DNA of 64,000 nt, taken from positions 124,001-188,000 of the forward strand of contig JAFIFX010000002.1 of assembly GCA_020831805.1 (NCBI GenBank), given 5' to 3'. The DNA is from Planctomycetota bacterium. Lineage in GTDB: Bacteria; Planctomycetota; Phycisphaerae; Phycisphaerales; UBA1924. Made by a program: the position numbers and the translations under genes. The notes beneath the pieces were generated by a model. The model ran no database searches. It was given only the letters and a program-made list of their open reading frames with translations, and was not told the origin of the DNA. Positions 41,216 through 51,724 of the stretch are shown here, one piece after another; position 1 is the stretch's first letter; every line of letters begins with the position of its first letter.

Positions 41216-42229
41216 TCAGCCCAACCGCGCCAGCACCATTTCCGTATCCGGCCCGCACCGCAGCACCGCGTCCTCGGCGCACGCCGCCGGGATCAGGCAG
41301 GTCCGCCCGGCTTCGAGCGTGACCTCCGGCCACGCGTTGGTCTTGCTCGCGATCGCCGCCCCCATGGTTTTGGTGACCATGACCACCACCGGCCCTGTCC
41401 CGCCGACGGGCACGCCCTTGCAGTGCGCCCGCACGACCTCCATCGTGTAGAACTCGGTGGTGGCCACCACCGACCGCTCGCCGCCGGCCGCCACCGGCGC
41501 GGGCGGCTCGTCAAAGCTCGCGCACGCCAAGGCCTGTTCGATGTGCAGCTCGCGCTTGGCCCGGCCGTACTCGCGGGTCCAGTCATAGACGCGGAAGGTC
41601 GTGTCGCTGGGGGTCTGCACCTCGGCCACCAGCACGCCCGCGCCCAGCGCGTGGACCGTGCCGCTGGGCAGCGTGTGGCATTCGCCCGGCACGGCCCGGC
41701 GCCGTTGCAACAGGTCCGGCACCGTGCCGCCCTCGATCGCCCGGGCAAGGTCGTTCCGGGTCACGCCGGGTTGGAGTCCGATAAAAAGTTCCGCCCCCGG
41801 CTCGGCCGCGACCACGAACCACGACTCGGTCTTCAGGTGCGCCCCCGGATGCTCGGCGGCGTACCCGGGCGACGGATGCACCTGCACCGATAGATGCTCC
41901 CGGGCGTCGAGATATTTGACGAGCAAGGGAAAATCGCCCTCGGTCGTTCTCCGGTGCTCATCGATCAGCCCCGCGCCCCACTGGTCCATCGCCTCGTGCA
42001 GCGACCGCCCGGCGAGCGGGCCGGAGGCGATGACGGTCCGGGCCGGATCGCCCCCGCCGCCGGAGGCCGAGGTGGTCGCCAGGTCAGCCAGTTCCCAGGA
42101 TTCGCCGACATTCTCGGACGGCGGCAGGGCCTTGCCGAGCGTCTGGAGGCGTCGCCCGCCCCAGACCTTGGACTTGAGCAAGGGCACGAGGGGTAGCGGT
42201 TGGGGGACGGGGGGGGTGGGGGGGTTCAT
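41216..42229 (-). CDS. manA: Class I mannose-6-phosphate isomerase
   Basis: Interconverts fructose-6-phosphate and mannose-6-phosphate, supplying mannose for glycans. 337 residues from ATG 42229. The cupin metal and active-site blocks are present: VWGGRRL, SVQVHPSPGYA (Gln and His ligands, about 114-124), LKTESWFVV (Glu ligand), SGTVHALGAG (His ligand) and the Arg-containing VYDWTREYGR. It resembles the short Bacillus-type enzyme rather than the longer E. coli one. A TACAAC sequence eight bases before the ATG could be a -10. Confidence 0.9.
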   Translation of the reverse strand: MNPPTPPVPQPLPLVPLLKSKVWGGRRLQTLGKALPPSENVGESWELADLATTSASGGGGDPARTVIASGPLAGRSLHEAMDQWGAGLIDEHRRTTEGDFPLLVKYLDAREHLSVQVHPSPGYAAEHPGAHLKTESWFVVAAEPGAELFIGLQPGVTRNDLARAIEGGTVPDLLQRRRAVPGECHTLPSGTVHALGAGVLVAEVQTPSDTTFRVYDWTREYGRAKRELHIEQALACASFDEPPAPVAAGGERSVVATTEFYTMEVVRAHCKGVPVGGTGPVVVMVTKTMGAAIASKTNAWPEVTLEAGRTCLIPAACAEDAVLRCGPDTEMVLARLG

Positions 42230-42309
42230 CGGGCGGAGTTGTAGGCCCGCACCCGAAATCAAGTCTGGGGACTTTGCCAGCAATCTTTGAGAATTTCTGA
42301 GATGACCCC

Positions 42310-42339
42310 TTGTGTCGGTGGGGGGTAAGCCTGTATCCT
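42310..42339 (+). promoter_or_regulatory. Promoter of the PEP-CTERM-like protein gene
   Basis: TTGTGT (42310-42315) and TATCCT (42334-42339) are 18 bases apart. Start expected near 42347, leaving a leader of about 60 nt with a GAGAAAGCGAGAG purine tract in front of the ATG. Confidence 0.55.
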
Positions 42340-42408
42340 GTGGTTCGAAGAGAGACCGTCCTCGTGTGGGCGGTGTGTTGTTCACCCAGAGAGAAAGCGA
42401 GAGAACTC

Positions 42409-43005
42409 ATGAAGGCGATGATGTATCTGGCGGGCGCGGCGATGGCCGCTGCCCCGGCGATGGGCGCGACGGTCTACACCGACAGCGCTTCGTTCCTGGA
42501 CAATGTGCTCCCGGGCTTCTATTTCAATGACTTCGCCGGCGTCCCCACCGGCTCGCAGCCCAGCCTGAACTTCTCGGGCAACGGTTTCTCGTACACGGTC
42601 AGCGCGACCGGCCCGGGCAGCAACAACCTGTTCAATAACCCGGGTCTGATCTCGCTCGACGACGCCAATGATTCGATCGTGGTGACCTTCACCAGCGGCA
42701 ATGTCACCGCCGTCGGCGGTAACTTCTGGTCCACCGACATCAACTTCCAGCCCCGCGCGGCCGAAGTCGTCATCGAGCTGAGCGACGGCACCGTCGTCAG
42801 CTACAACTCGACCAGCGCCGCCGACTTCCGCGGCTTCACCAGCAACGACATCATCACCAGCATCTCCATCACCGCGCTGAACCCGCTGGCCGGCCCCGCG
42901 TGGGCGACCATGGACAACCTGTATGTCGGTCAGGTCATCCCCGCCCCCGGCGCGATGGCCCTGCTCGGCCTGGGCGGTCTGGCCGCGGCTCGCCGCCGTC
43001 GCTGA
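42409..43005 (+). CDS. Exported protein with PEP-CTERM-like sorting signal
   Basis: 198 residues. A signal peptide (MMYLAGAAMAAAPAMGA) is followed by a beta-rich domain poor in Lys and rich in Ser/Thr/Asn/Gly (FNDFAGVPTGSQPSLNFSG, SIVVTFTSGNVTAVGG, EVVIELSDGTVVSYN). The C-terminus is VIPAPGAMALLGLGGLAAARRRR (split: VIPAPGAMALLGLG then GLAAARRRR): a Pro-rich motif, a hydrophobic helix and a basic end, the tripartite PEP-CTERM/exosortase form common in Phycisphaerae. It is expected to be processed and released or attached at the surface. A strong terminator follows, so it is a single-gene unit. Confidence 0.85.
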   Translation: MKAMMYLAGAAMAAAPAMGATVYTDSASFLDNVLPGFYFNDFAGVPTGSQPSLNFSGNGFSYTVSATGPGSNNLFNNPGLISLDDANDSIVVTFTSGNVTAVGGNFWSTDINFQPRAAEVVIELSDGTVVSYNSTSAADFRGFTSNDIITSISITALNPLAGPAWATMDNLYVGQVIPAPGAMALLGLGGLAAARRRR

Positions 43006-43050
43006 TCCGATCCCACGCGGGCTCCGGCCCGTGATTCAGGCATGATTCTC

Positions 43051-43087
43051 AAGAGGCCCCGGACCCCTGTCCGGGGCCTCTTCTTGC
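43051..43087 (+). terminator. Rho-independent terminator
   Basis: Stem AAGAGGCCCCGGA/TCCGGGGCCTCTT (13 bp, 6-base loop) followed by CTTG. It lies 45 bases after the PEP-CTERM-like gene. Confidence 0.8.
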
Positions 43088-43166
43088 GCTGATCGCGATT
43101 TGGGTATGCTCTGGACGGAGCGGCCGCGAGAAGCCCCGGCACCACAAACATGCTCCGGAGGGATGG

Positions 43167-44519
43167 ATGGGTTCCAGCGGTCGGCTGTCTCGGTGTCTGG
43201 CCTGCATCGGCCCCGGCCTGCTCCTGGCCGGGGCGGCCATCGGTGTCTCCCACCTCGTCCAGGCCACCCGGGCGGGGGCCGAGTTCCGCTTCGGCATGCT
43301 CGGGCTGCTGGTGCTCGCCTGCCTGACCAAGTACCCCTTCCTTGAGTTCGGCCCCCGCTACGCCGCGTCGACGGGTGAGGACCTCGTGGAGGGGTACCGC
43401 CGGCTGGGCGCCTGGGCCGTGTGGGTCTGCGCCCTGGTCACCTTCGGCTCGATGTTCATCGTGATGGCCGGGGTGACCATCGTCACGGCGGCCCTGGCCA
43501 AGTTCGTGCTCGAGCTGTATCTGCCCGTGTCCATGCCGCTGGAGGCCTGGAGCGGCGTGATCATCGCGGCGTGCCTGTCGGTCCTGCTGGTCGGACGCTA
43601 CCGCGCCCTCGAGCGGACCATGAAGGTCGTCATGGCCGTCCTGCTCGTCTCGACGCTGGCCGCGGTGACGCTCGCGGCGACCGGCCTGAGCGCCGCCCAG
43701 CCGGCGGCCCAGCCGGCGGCCGAGCGCGTGCTGACCGAGCCGCCCGCGTGGTGGGGCCTGGCCAACCTCGCCTTCATCCTCGCCTTCATGGGCTGGATGC
43801 CCATCCCCATCGACTCGGCCATCTGGAACTCCATCTGGGTCCGCGAGAAGGGCGCCGCCCGCGGCCGGACCATGACGCTCGGCGAGGCGCTGTTCGACTA
43901 CCGGCTCGGCTACATCACCGCCGGGCTGGTCGCCGTGCTGTTCCTGTCGCTGGGCGCGCTGGTGCTCTACGGCCAGGGCCTGGACCTGGCCGACGGCGCG
44001 GCCTTCGCACGCCAGCTCATCGAGGTCTACGGCCGGACGCTGGGCGCGTGGAGCGTGCCCGTGATCGGCCTGGCCGCCCTGACGACCATGCTCAGCACCA
44101 CGCTGGTCGTCCTCGACGCCTTTCCCCGGGCGATGCACCGCCTGACCGAGGCGATGCGCGGCCGCGGCCCGCGGGGCCCGGCGGAACGGGGCCGCCGGTC
44201 CGGCTTCTGGTCCGGCTTCTGGTCCGGCTTCTGGTCCGGCTTCTGGTCCGGACACACGGGCTGGGTGCTGGCCCAGGCGGGCGTCGGCTTCGGCATCCTG
44301 GCCTGGTTCCGCGCGGGCCTGGGCACGATGGTGGATCTGGCGACGACCCTGAGCTTCCTGACCGCCCCGGTGCTGGCGGTGATCAACTACCTGGTGATCA
44401 CACGCCTGACGCCGCCCGAGGCCCGCCCGGGCCGGTGGATGCGGGCCTGGAGCCTGGCGGCGATCGTGTTCCTGATCGCGTTCAGCGGGGCGTATGTGGT
44501 GTGGTTGGTGATGAGGTAG
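43167..44519 (+). CDS. Nramp-like divalent metal transporter, atypical
   Basis: 450 residues, GGAGG just upstream; an ATG at 43163 is out of frame. Eleven or so helices with the Nramp order: IGPGLLLAGAAIGVSHLVQATRAGA (split: IGPGLLLAGAAIGVSH, LVQATRAGA) occupies helix 1, FMGWMPIPIDSAIW helix 6. The canonical DPGN of helix 1 is AAIG/SHLV and the MPH of helix 6 is MPI, so the usual Mn/Fe ligands are absent. It belongs with divergent bacterial Nramp relatives whose ions differ. Between helices 9 and 10 lies a Gly/Arg linker with SGFW four times, encoded by a perfect 12-bp tandem repeat. Confidence 0.82.
   Translation: MGSSGRLSRCLACIGPGLLLAGAAIGVSHLVQATRAGAEFRFGMLGLLVLACLTKYPFLEFGPRYAASTGEDLVEGYRRLGAWAVWVCALVTFGSMFIVMAGVTIVTAALAKFVLELYLPVSMPLEAWSGVIIAACLSVLLVGRYRALERTMKVVMAVLLVSTLAAVTLAATGLSAAQPAAQPAAERVLTEPPAWWGLANLAFILAFMGWMPIPIDSAIWNSIWVREKGAARGRTMTLGEALFDYRLGYITAGLVAVLFLSLGALVLYGQGLDLADGAAFARQLIEVYGRTLGAWSVPVIGLAALTTMLSTTLVVLDAFPRAMHRLTEAMRGRGPRGPAERGRRSGFWSGFWSGFWSGFWSGHTGWVLAQAGVGFGILAWFRAGLGTMVDLATTLSFLTAPVLAVINYLVITRLTPPEARPGRWMRAWSLAAIVFLIAFSGAYVVWLVMR
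44199..44246 (+). repeat. Four perfect 12-bp tandem repeats within the transporter gene
   Basis: TCCGGCTTCTGG occurs four times without interruption, followed by TCCGG. Each copy adds SGFW to a hydrophilic loop. Copy-number change would keep the frame. Confidence 0.95.
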
Positions 44520-44531
44520 CGGGCTCTGAAC

Positions 44532-44556
44532 AAGCCGCGACTGGAAAGGAGCGGCC
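44532..44556 (+). repeat. Third copy of the AAGCCGCG...GGAGCGGCC repeat
   Basis: AAGCCGCGACTGGAAAGGAG continues as CGGCC; compare 41188-41211 (inverse). It lies 12 bases after the transporter stop. Confidence 0.75.
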
Positions 44557-44614
44557 CGGTTCGCGTTGCAGATTGCCGGGAAAGGTCGGCGGGGTGCGCG
44601 TGCGGCGATCGGGC

Positions 44615-44649
44615 TTCGCCCCTTCGGGGCGAACATGGGCTGGAAGCCC
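44615..44649. repeat. Two adjacent palindromes between convergent genes
   Basis: TTCGCCCCTTCGGGGCGAA (44615-44633) and GGGCTGGAAGCCC (44637-44649) are relatives of the elements at 39718 and 10501. They lie between the ends of the transporter gene and accC. Confidence 0.7.
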
Positions 44650-44673
44650 GTGCCACTGAAGAGTGTGCCTCGA

Positions 44674-46017
<1,344 letters not shown>

Positions 46018-46031
46018 GGGGGAGCCTGGGG

Positions 46032-46128
46032 AGGCGCTAGGCACTGGGCACTAGGCACTGGGGAAGAGGTTGCTCGGTGATGCGGGATCGTTTCCGGCCC
46101 TAGTGCCTGATGCCTAGTGCCTGACGCC
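46032..46128. repeat. Inverted repeat made of 7-bp tandem units (AGGCACT)
   Basis: Left arm 46032-46062 contains TAGGCAC, TGGGCAC, TAGGCAC units; right arm 46098-46128 contains TAGTGCC, TGATGCC, TAGTGCC, TGACGCC. The arms are inverted over about 31 bases with few mismatches and enclose 35 bases. It fills most of the accB-accC gap. Confidence 0.85.
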
Positions 46129-46137
46129 TTCTCCGCC

Positions 46138-46617
46138 TCAGTTCGGCCGCACCAAAAACAGCTTCTGCCCGAACTCCACCGAGTCCCCGTCCTTGACGAG
46201 GATCTTCTCGATGGTGCCGGAAACTTCGGCCTTGATCTCGTTGAAGACCTTCATGGCCTCGACGAGGCAGACGACGGTATCCGGGCCGATGTTCGCCCCG
46301 GGCTTGACGAAGCAGTCGGTGTCGGGGTTCGGGCGGCTGTAGTAGGTGCCGACCATCGGCGACTCGATCGCCACCAGCGAGGGGTCGTCGCCGGTTTCGG
46401 CCGAGCCGTTGTCGCCGGCGTCGTCGGCGGCTGGCCGAGCGGCCGGGGCGGGCATCATCTGCCCCATCTGGCCCATCCCGGGGGCGGCGATGTAGGCCGG
46501 GCCCGGGCCGCCGCGCTTGATGGTCACCGTTTCCTGCTCGTCGCGGAGGTCGAGTTCGGAAAGCTCGTTCTCGACCATCAGGCGGACCAGTTCTTTGAGT
46601 TTGCGGATATCGATCAT
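46138..46617 (-). CDS. accB: Acetyl-CoA carboxylase, biotin carboxyl carrier protein
   Basis: 159 residues. The C-terminal biotinyl domain carries EAMKVFNEI with the acceptor Lys 123, and SPMVGTYYSRPNPDT with the thumb region. The N-terminal helix (IRKLKELVRLMVENELSELD) is as in other BCCPs, and the linker is Ala/Pro/Met-rich. Works with accC downstream; the carboxyltransferase genes are not in the window. A minus-strand -10 TACGAT at 46704-46709 would give an 80-nt leader. Confidence 0.96.
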   Translation of the reverse strand: MIDIRKLKELVRLMVENELSELDLRDEQETVTIKRGGPGPAYIAAPGMGQMGQMMPAPAARPAADDAGDNGSAETGDDPSLVAIESPMVGTYYSRPNPDTDCFVKPGANIGPDTVVCLVEAMKVFNEIKAEVSGTIEKILVKDGDSVEFGQKLFLVRPN

Positions 46618-46920
46618 GTTGTGGTTCTCAGGTCCCCGTTCAACCCGCGGCCGAGAGTCGGCCGTGGGCGGCCCGTGCGCGGCGCGGGCCCGATTGTGGA
46701 TCAATCGTATCCGCATCGCCGGGGGGATGTCGGTTTTCTGAGCGTCCGGCCGGATGGCCCGCGCGCGGGGCGCAAGTGCCGCGCAAGCCGGGGTTTCACA
46801 CCCGAGATGCCGACGCCGCACCCGCCCGGACGCGCGAGAGGGTGGAATCGCCCGGTTTCCGTCCGGTTCCGGCAACCCCGGGCCGCCCGTCGCAGTAGGT
46901 CTTTTCGTATGATCGATGCC
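46618..46920. promoter_or_regulatory. Divergent intergenic region between accB and the vWA cluster
   Basis: 303 bases without a convincing gene. Minus strand: TACGAT at 46704-46709 is a candidate accB promoter. Plus strand: TATGAT at 46908-46913 lies seven bases before a GTG at 46921. A GC-rich hairpin GCGGCCGAGAGTCGGCCGTGGGCGGCC-like segment (46651-46675, CGGCCGA/TCGGCCG core) lies in the accB leader. Confidence 0.45.
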
Positions 46921-47052
46921 GTGAGACCCGCGCCCAGCCAGCCAACCCGCACCGAGTCGATCCGGACCGAGCCAGCGCGGGCTGTGCCCGGCCGGGACCT
47001 CAACGCGGGCGGGCCGGTGAGGCTGCGGTCCGTGGCCGGGTGCGGCCGGTGA
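46921..47052 (+). CDS. Possible 43-residue leader ORF coupled to the vWA gene
   Basis: GTG 46921 stands seven bases after TATGAT and opens a 43-codon frame (MRPAPSQPTRTESIRTEP..., ending SVAGCGR) whose TGA overlaps the GTG of the vWA gene as GTGA. The peptide is Pro/Arg/Thr-rich with no recognisable domain. The overlap is what translational coupling would need, which is why it is listed, but coding potential is unproven; the vWA gene could also be read from a leadered mRNA. Confidence 0.3.
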   Translation: MRPAPSQPTRTESIRTEPARAVPGRDLNAGGPVRLRSVAGCGR

Positions 47053-50000
47053 CCCCAGGGGCACTGATCCTGGGATCGCTGGCGCTCGGGCCGATCCAGT
47101 TCGATCGGCCGGCGTGGCTGCTGCTCATCCCGATCCTCGGGTTCATCTGCTGGTGGCTGTCGCGGGGCAGCCTCAGCGGACTCGGCCCGGGCACGCGTTG
47201 GGCCGCCCTGACAGCCCGGGTGCTGGTGGTGGCCCTGCTCGCCGGGGCGCTGGCCCAGCCCCAGTCCAGACGCGTCGGCGAGGCGGTGGGCGTCATGGCC
47301 ATCGTGGATGTCTCGCGGTCGATCCCCTCCGACATGCAGGCGCAGATCGACGCGTACATCGAGCAGGCCCAGGAAGGCTCGCGCCGCGATCCGGACCTGC
47401 TCGGCGTGGTCACCGCCGCGGAACGCGCGCTCCTCCAGGCCACGCCAAGCCGCCTCGTCCGGAGCGTCGAGCGCCGCTTCGTCGGCGGGCGCGACGCCAC
47501 CGACCTCGGCGCGGCGGTCCGCCTGGCGCTGGCGGCGGCCTCGCGCGACGCCGCCGCGCGGATCGTGCTGATCTCCGACGGCAACGAGACCACCGGCTCG
47601 CTCCTCGGCGCCGCCGAGCAGGCCCGCGCCCTCGGCGTGCCCATCGATGTCCTCCCCGTCCGCTACGAGCACCTGCGCGAGGTCATGGTCGAGGAGCTGC
47701 AGATCCCCTCCGGCGTGCGGGTGGGCGAGACGGTGTCGCTCCGCACCGTCGTGACGACGACCGGCCCCGTGCTCGGCCGGCTCCTGCTGTTCCAGAACGG
47801 GGCCCCGGTGGACCTGAGCCCCGGCGAACCCAGCCTGGGCACGACGGTCCGGCTGGACGCCGGCCGCCATGTCCTCTCCATGCCCGTCACCCCGGGGCGC
47901 TCGGGCGCGCAGTTGTACGAGGTCGTCTACGAGCCGATCAGCGCCCTCGACGAGCGCGGCGAGCGGCTCCCGTCCACCGGCGACTCCATCCTCGAGAACA
48001 ACCGCGCCACCGCGATCGCCTTCGCCACGGCGGTGGGGGCCGTCCTGCTCGTGGCCGACACGCCCGAGGAGGTCGTCCCGCTGCAGGACGCCCTGGAAGC
48101 CTCCGAGATCGCCACGGAGATCATCTCCGCCCGGGAGCTGCCCTCCACCCTGCCCGAACTGGTCTCCTACGACGCCGTCGTGCTCGTCAACCAGAGCGCG
48201 TACGCGGTCCCCGTGGCCACCCAGGAACTGCTCCGCCAGTATGTCCACGACACCGGCGGCGGCCTGGTCAAGATCGGCGGGCCCGACGCGTTCGGCGCCG
48301 GCGGCTGGATCGGCTCGCCCCTCGCGGACGCGCTGCCCATCCGCATGGACCCCCCGCAGCGCCGCGAGCTGCCGATGGGCGCGCTGGCCCTGGTCATCGA
48401 CTCCTCCGGCTCGATGGCCGCCGCCGTGCCCGGCACCGGATCGACCCAGCAGCAGGTCGCCAACGAGGCGGCGGTCCTTGGCGTCCAGACCATGACCCGC
48501 CTCGACCAGATCACCGTGATCTCCTTCGACAGCTCGCCCAGCGTCGTGGTCCCGCTGACCCCGGTCAACGACCCCGGCGAGATCTCCCGGCGCATCCGCT
48601 CGATCCGCCCCGGCGGCGGCACCAACATGTACCCCGCCATGGCCCGCGCCGGCGAGGAGCTGATCGCCAGCAACGCCGGCGTCAAGCACATGATCGTCCT
48701 GACCGACGGCGTCACGATCGGGACCGATGCCGAGGGCCGACGCGTGGTCGACCGCCTCCGCGCCGCCGGCATCACCGTCTCCACCGTCGGCGTCGGCGGC
48801 TTCACCAACGACCCCCTGCTCAACGAGATCGCCGTCCGCGGCGGGGGCCGCTTCTACAAGGTCGGCAGCGCCGAATCGAAGGATGTCCTCCCCCAGGTCT
48901 TTATCCGCGAGGCCCAGACCGTCCGCCGCGCTCTGATCTGGGAGGGCGAGGCCTTCTCGCCCGCCCGTGTCGGCGTCCCGGCCGAACCGATGCGCGGCAT
49001 CACCGGCGTGCCCCCCATCCGCGGCTATGTCGTCGCCGCCGAACGCGAGGGCCTGAGCCTCGTGACCCTGCGCGGCAAGGAGAACGACCCCATCTCCGCC
49101 CTCTGGCAGCACGGCCTGGGCCGCGTCGTGGTCTTCACCGGCGACGCCAGCACGCGCTGGTCCCCGTCCTGGGTCGGCTGGGCCGGCTTCCGCCAGTTCT
49201 GGGAGCAGCATGTCCGCTGGGCCATGCGCCCCAGCGACGATGCCTCCCTCCGCGTGGTCACCGAGAACCGCGGCGACCAGACCGTCGTCATCGTCGAGGC
49301 CTTCGACCCTGAGGGCGACCGGCTCAACTTCGCCCGCTTCGACGCCCGCGTGGCCACGCCGGACGGGCGGGGCGACCGGATCGACCTCCGCCAAGTCGGC
49401 CCCGGACGCTACGAGGGCTCGTTCGATTCGTCGGGCTCGGGCGCGTATGTCGTCTCGATGCGCTACCGCGCGCCCGGACGCGAGGATGTGGTCTACGAGG
49501 GCGCGGTCCAGGCCGCGGTCACACGCCCCTACGCCGACGAGTTCCGCTCCCTGCGCACCAACACGGCCCTCCTGCGCCAGGTCGCCGGCATGACCGGCGG
49601 CCGGGTGCTGCCCGAGGACCCGACCCTGGCCGCCCTGTGGACCCGCGACGGCCTGACCATGCCCGTCACGCTGCGCCCGCTGTGGCTGCTGTTCCTGATC
49701 CTCGGCGCGGCCGTGTTCCTGGCCGATGTCGGGATCCGACGCGTGCGGATCGAGCCCCGCGCGATCGTCGCGTGGGCCCGGCGCTCGGCCTCCAAGGAGC
49801 GGGCCAGGTCATCGGAGGCCACCGAGGCCCTGCGCAGCGTCCGGACCCGCAAGGCCCCCACCCCGACCCCGCAGGCCGGCGCGGCCCTATCCGGCGACGG
49901 CGCGACCCCGGCCGCGGCCCGCGAGCGTGCGGCCGTCCGCTACGAGGCCGGCGCGGACCGCGCCGCCCCCGCGGGCCCGGTCGCCCTGGCCGGCGAGGAA

Positions 50001-50126
50001 GAGGCGCCCGAGCAACTCCAGAAGAAAGAACGCCCGCGCGTGGCGGACGATGAAGCACCGAAGGACTCGCTCGCCGCCCTGCGCGCGGCGCGCACGCGTG
50101 CCAGGGACGACATGAAGGACCGCTAG
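47049..50126 (+). CDS. Large membrane protein with two vWA domains and a GATase1-like domain
   Basis: 1025 residues from GTG 47049 (GTG 47040 adds three). Two N-terminal helices (WLLLIPILGFICWWL, ARVLVVALLAGALAQ) are followed by a first vWA domain with DVSRS at 87-91 and IVLISDGNETTG, a beta domain, a class I glutamine-amidotransferase-like segment (LLVADTPEEVVPLQDALEAS...DTGGGLVKIGGPDAFGAGGW) without its catalytic Cys, and a second vWA domain with a complete MIDAS (DSSGSM at about 451, TNMYPAM, LTDGVT). A further beta domain, a C-terminal helix (PLWLLFLILGAAVFLADVGI) and a charged cytoplasmic tail end the protein. First gene of a MoxR/vWA system; such proteins bind metal-dependent ligands and work with MoxR ATPases in assembly. 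Confidence 0.88.
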   Translation: MTPGALILGSLALGPIQFDRPAWLLLIPILGFICWWLSRGSLSGLGPGTRWAALTARVLVVALLAGALAQPQSRRVGEAVGVMAIVDVSRSIPSDMQAQIDAYIEQAQEGSRRDPDLLGVVTAAERALLQATPSRLVRSVERRFVGGRDATDLGAAVRLALAAASRDAAARIVLISDGNETTGSLLGAAEQARALGVPIDVLPVRYEHLREVMVEELQIPSGVRVGETVSLRTVVTTTGPVLGRLLLFQNGAPVDLSPGEPSLGTTVRLDAGRHVLSMPVTPGRSGAQLYEVVYEPISALDERGERLPSTGDSILENNRATAIAFATAVGAVLLVADTPEEVVPLQDALEASEIATEIISARELPSTLPELVSYDAVVLVNQSAYAVPVATQELLRQYVHDTGGGLVKIGGPDAFGAGGWIGSPLADALPIRMDPPQRRELPMGALALVIDSSGSMAAAVPGTGSTQQQVANEAAVLGVQTMTRLDQITVISFDSSPSVVVPLTPVNDPGEISRRIRSIRPGGGTNMYPAMARAGEELIASNAGVKHMIVLTDGVTIGTDAEGRRVVDRLRAAGITVSTVGVGGFTNDPLLNEIAVRGGGRFYKVGSAESKDVLPQVFIREAQTVRRALIWEGEAFSPARVGVPAEPMRGITGVPPIRGYVVAAEREGLSLVTLRGKENDPISALWQHGLGRVVVFTGDASTRWSPSWVGWAGFRQFWEQHVRWAMRPSDDASLRVVTENRGDQTVVIVEAFDPEGDRLNFARFDARVATPDGRGDRIDLRQVGPGRYEGSFDSSGSGAYVVSMRYRAPGREDVVYEGAVQAAVTRPYADEFRSLRTNTALLRQVAGMTGGRVLPEDPTLAALWTRDGLTMPVTLRPLWLLFLILGAAVFLADVGIRRVRIEPRAIVAWARRSASKERARSSEATEALRSVRTRKAPTPTPQAGAALSGDGATPAAARERAAVRYEAGADRAAPAGPVALAGEEEAPEQLQKKERPRVADDEAPKDSLAALRAARTRARDDMKDR

Positions 50127-50169
50127 CCGGACCCACCCACGGGACGGCGGCGTTTGAAGGAGGGCCGAC

Positions 50170-51225
<1,056 letters not shown>

Positions 51226-51229
51226 GAAA

Positions 51230-51263
51230 GATTTTTAACGCGAAGATCGCGAAGAACGCGAAG
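51230..51263. repeat. Left inverted repeat of the GxxExxY cassette
   Basis: T-rich end followed by three CGCGAAG units, 9 bases apart. Confidence 0.9.
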
Positions 51264-51277
51264 CGATTGGGGTGAAG

Positions 51278-51724
51278 ATGCACACTCGACTCGACAAATC
51301 GGATCTGCCGGATTGGATCGAGGAGGTCGGGCGGGGTGTGCTGGGCGCGGCCATTGAGGTCCATCGCGAGCTGGGGCCCGGCTTGCTTGAGTCCGTGTAT
51401 GAGCACGCGTTGCTTCACGAGTTCGGTCTCAGGGGCATCCGAGCCGTGCAGCAAGCACCCATCGATGTGCTCTATAAGGGTGTCTCAATCCAAGGACAGC
51501 GAATAGACCTGCTTGTAGAAGGCCTGGTGGTTGTGGAACTGAAGTCGATCACCCAGATCCAGGATGTCCACAAGGCCCAACTTCTCTCGTACCTCCGTGC
51601 AGGAGATTTCCCACTCGGATATCTCATCAACTTCAACATGAAACTCGCCAAGGACGGCATCCACCGCGTGTACAACGAGCGTTACTCTGAAACCCCTTCG
51701 CGTCCTTCGCGATCTTCGCGTTAA
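51278..51724 (+). CDS. GxxExxY protein (PD-(D/E)XK nuclease-like fold)
   Basis: 148 residues from ATG 51278; GTG 51272 is an alternative. The name motif GLLESVY is at 35-41 within a helix, and the nuclease-like core IDLLV...VVVELKS supplies Asp 77, Glu 87 and Lys 89, the arrangement of PD-(D/E)XK enzymes. The remaining blocks (QIQDVHKAQLLSYLRAG, PLGYLINFN) are the standard family ending. Residues from SETPSRPSRSSR onward are encoded by the right inverted repeat. The biochemical role of the family is unknown; repeated association with heptad-like repeats suggests it belongs to a mobile or repeat-processing element. Codon use is less GC-rich than in the neighbours. Confidence 0.88.
   Translation: MHTRLDKSDLPDWIEEVGRGVLGAAIEVHRELGPGLLESVYEHALLHEFGLRGIRAVQQAPIDVLYKGVSIQGQRIDLLVEGLVVVELKSITQIQDVHKAQLLSYLRAGDFPLGYLINFNMKLAKDGIHRVYNERYSETPSRPSRSSR

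Noticed and set aside
42343-42365. GGTTCGAAG resembling a tRNA T-loop
   Set aside because: No acceptor or anticodon stems can be drawn around it; it lies in the leader of the PEP-CTERM-like gene. No other tRNA-like sequence was seen.
46701-49394. An 897-codon minus-strand open frame opposite the vWA gene
   Set aside because: Shadow of the vWA gene, which has intact MIDAS motifs on the plus strand.
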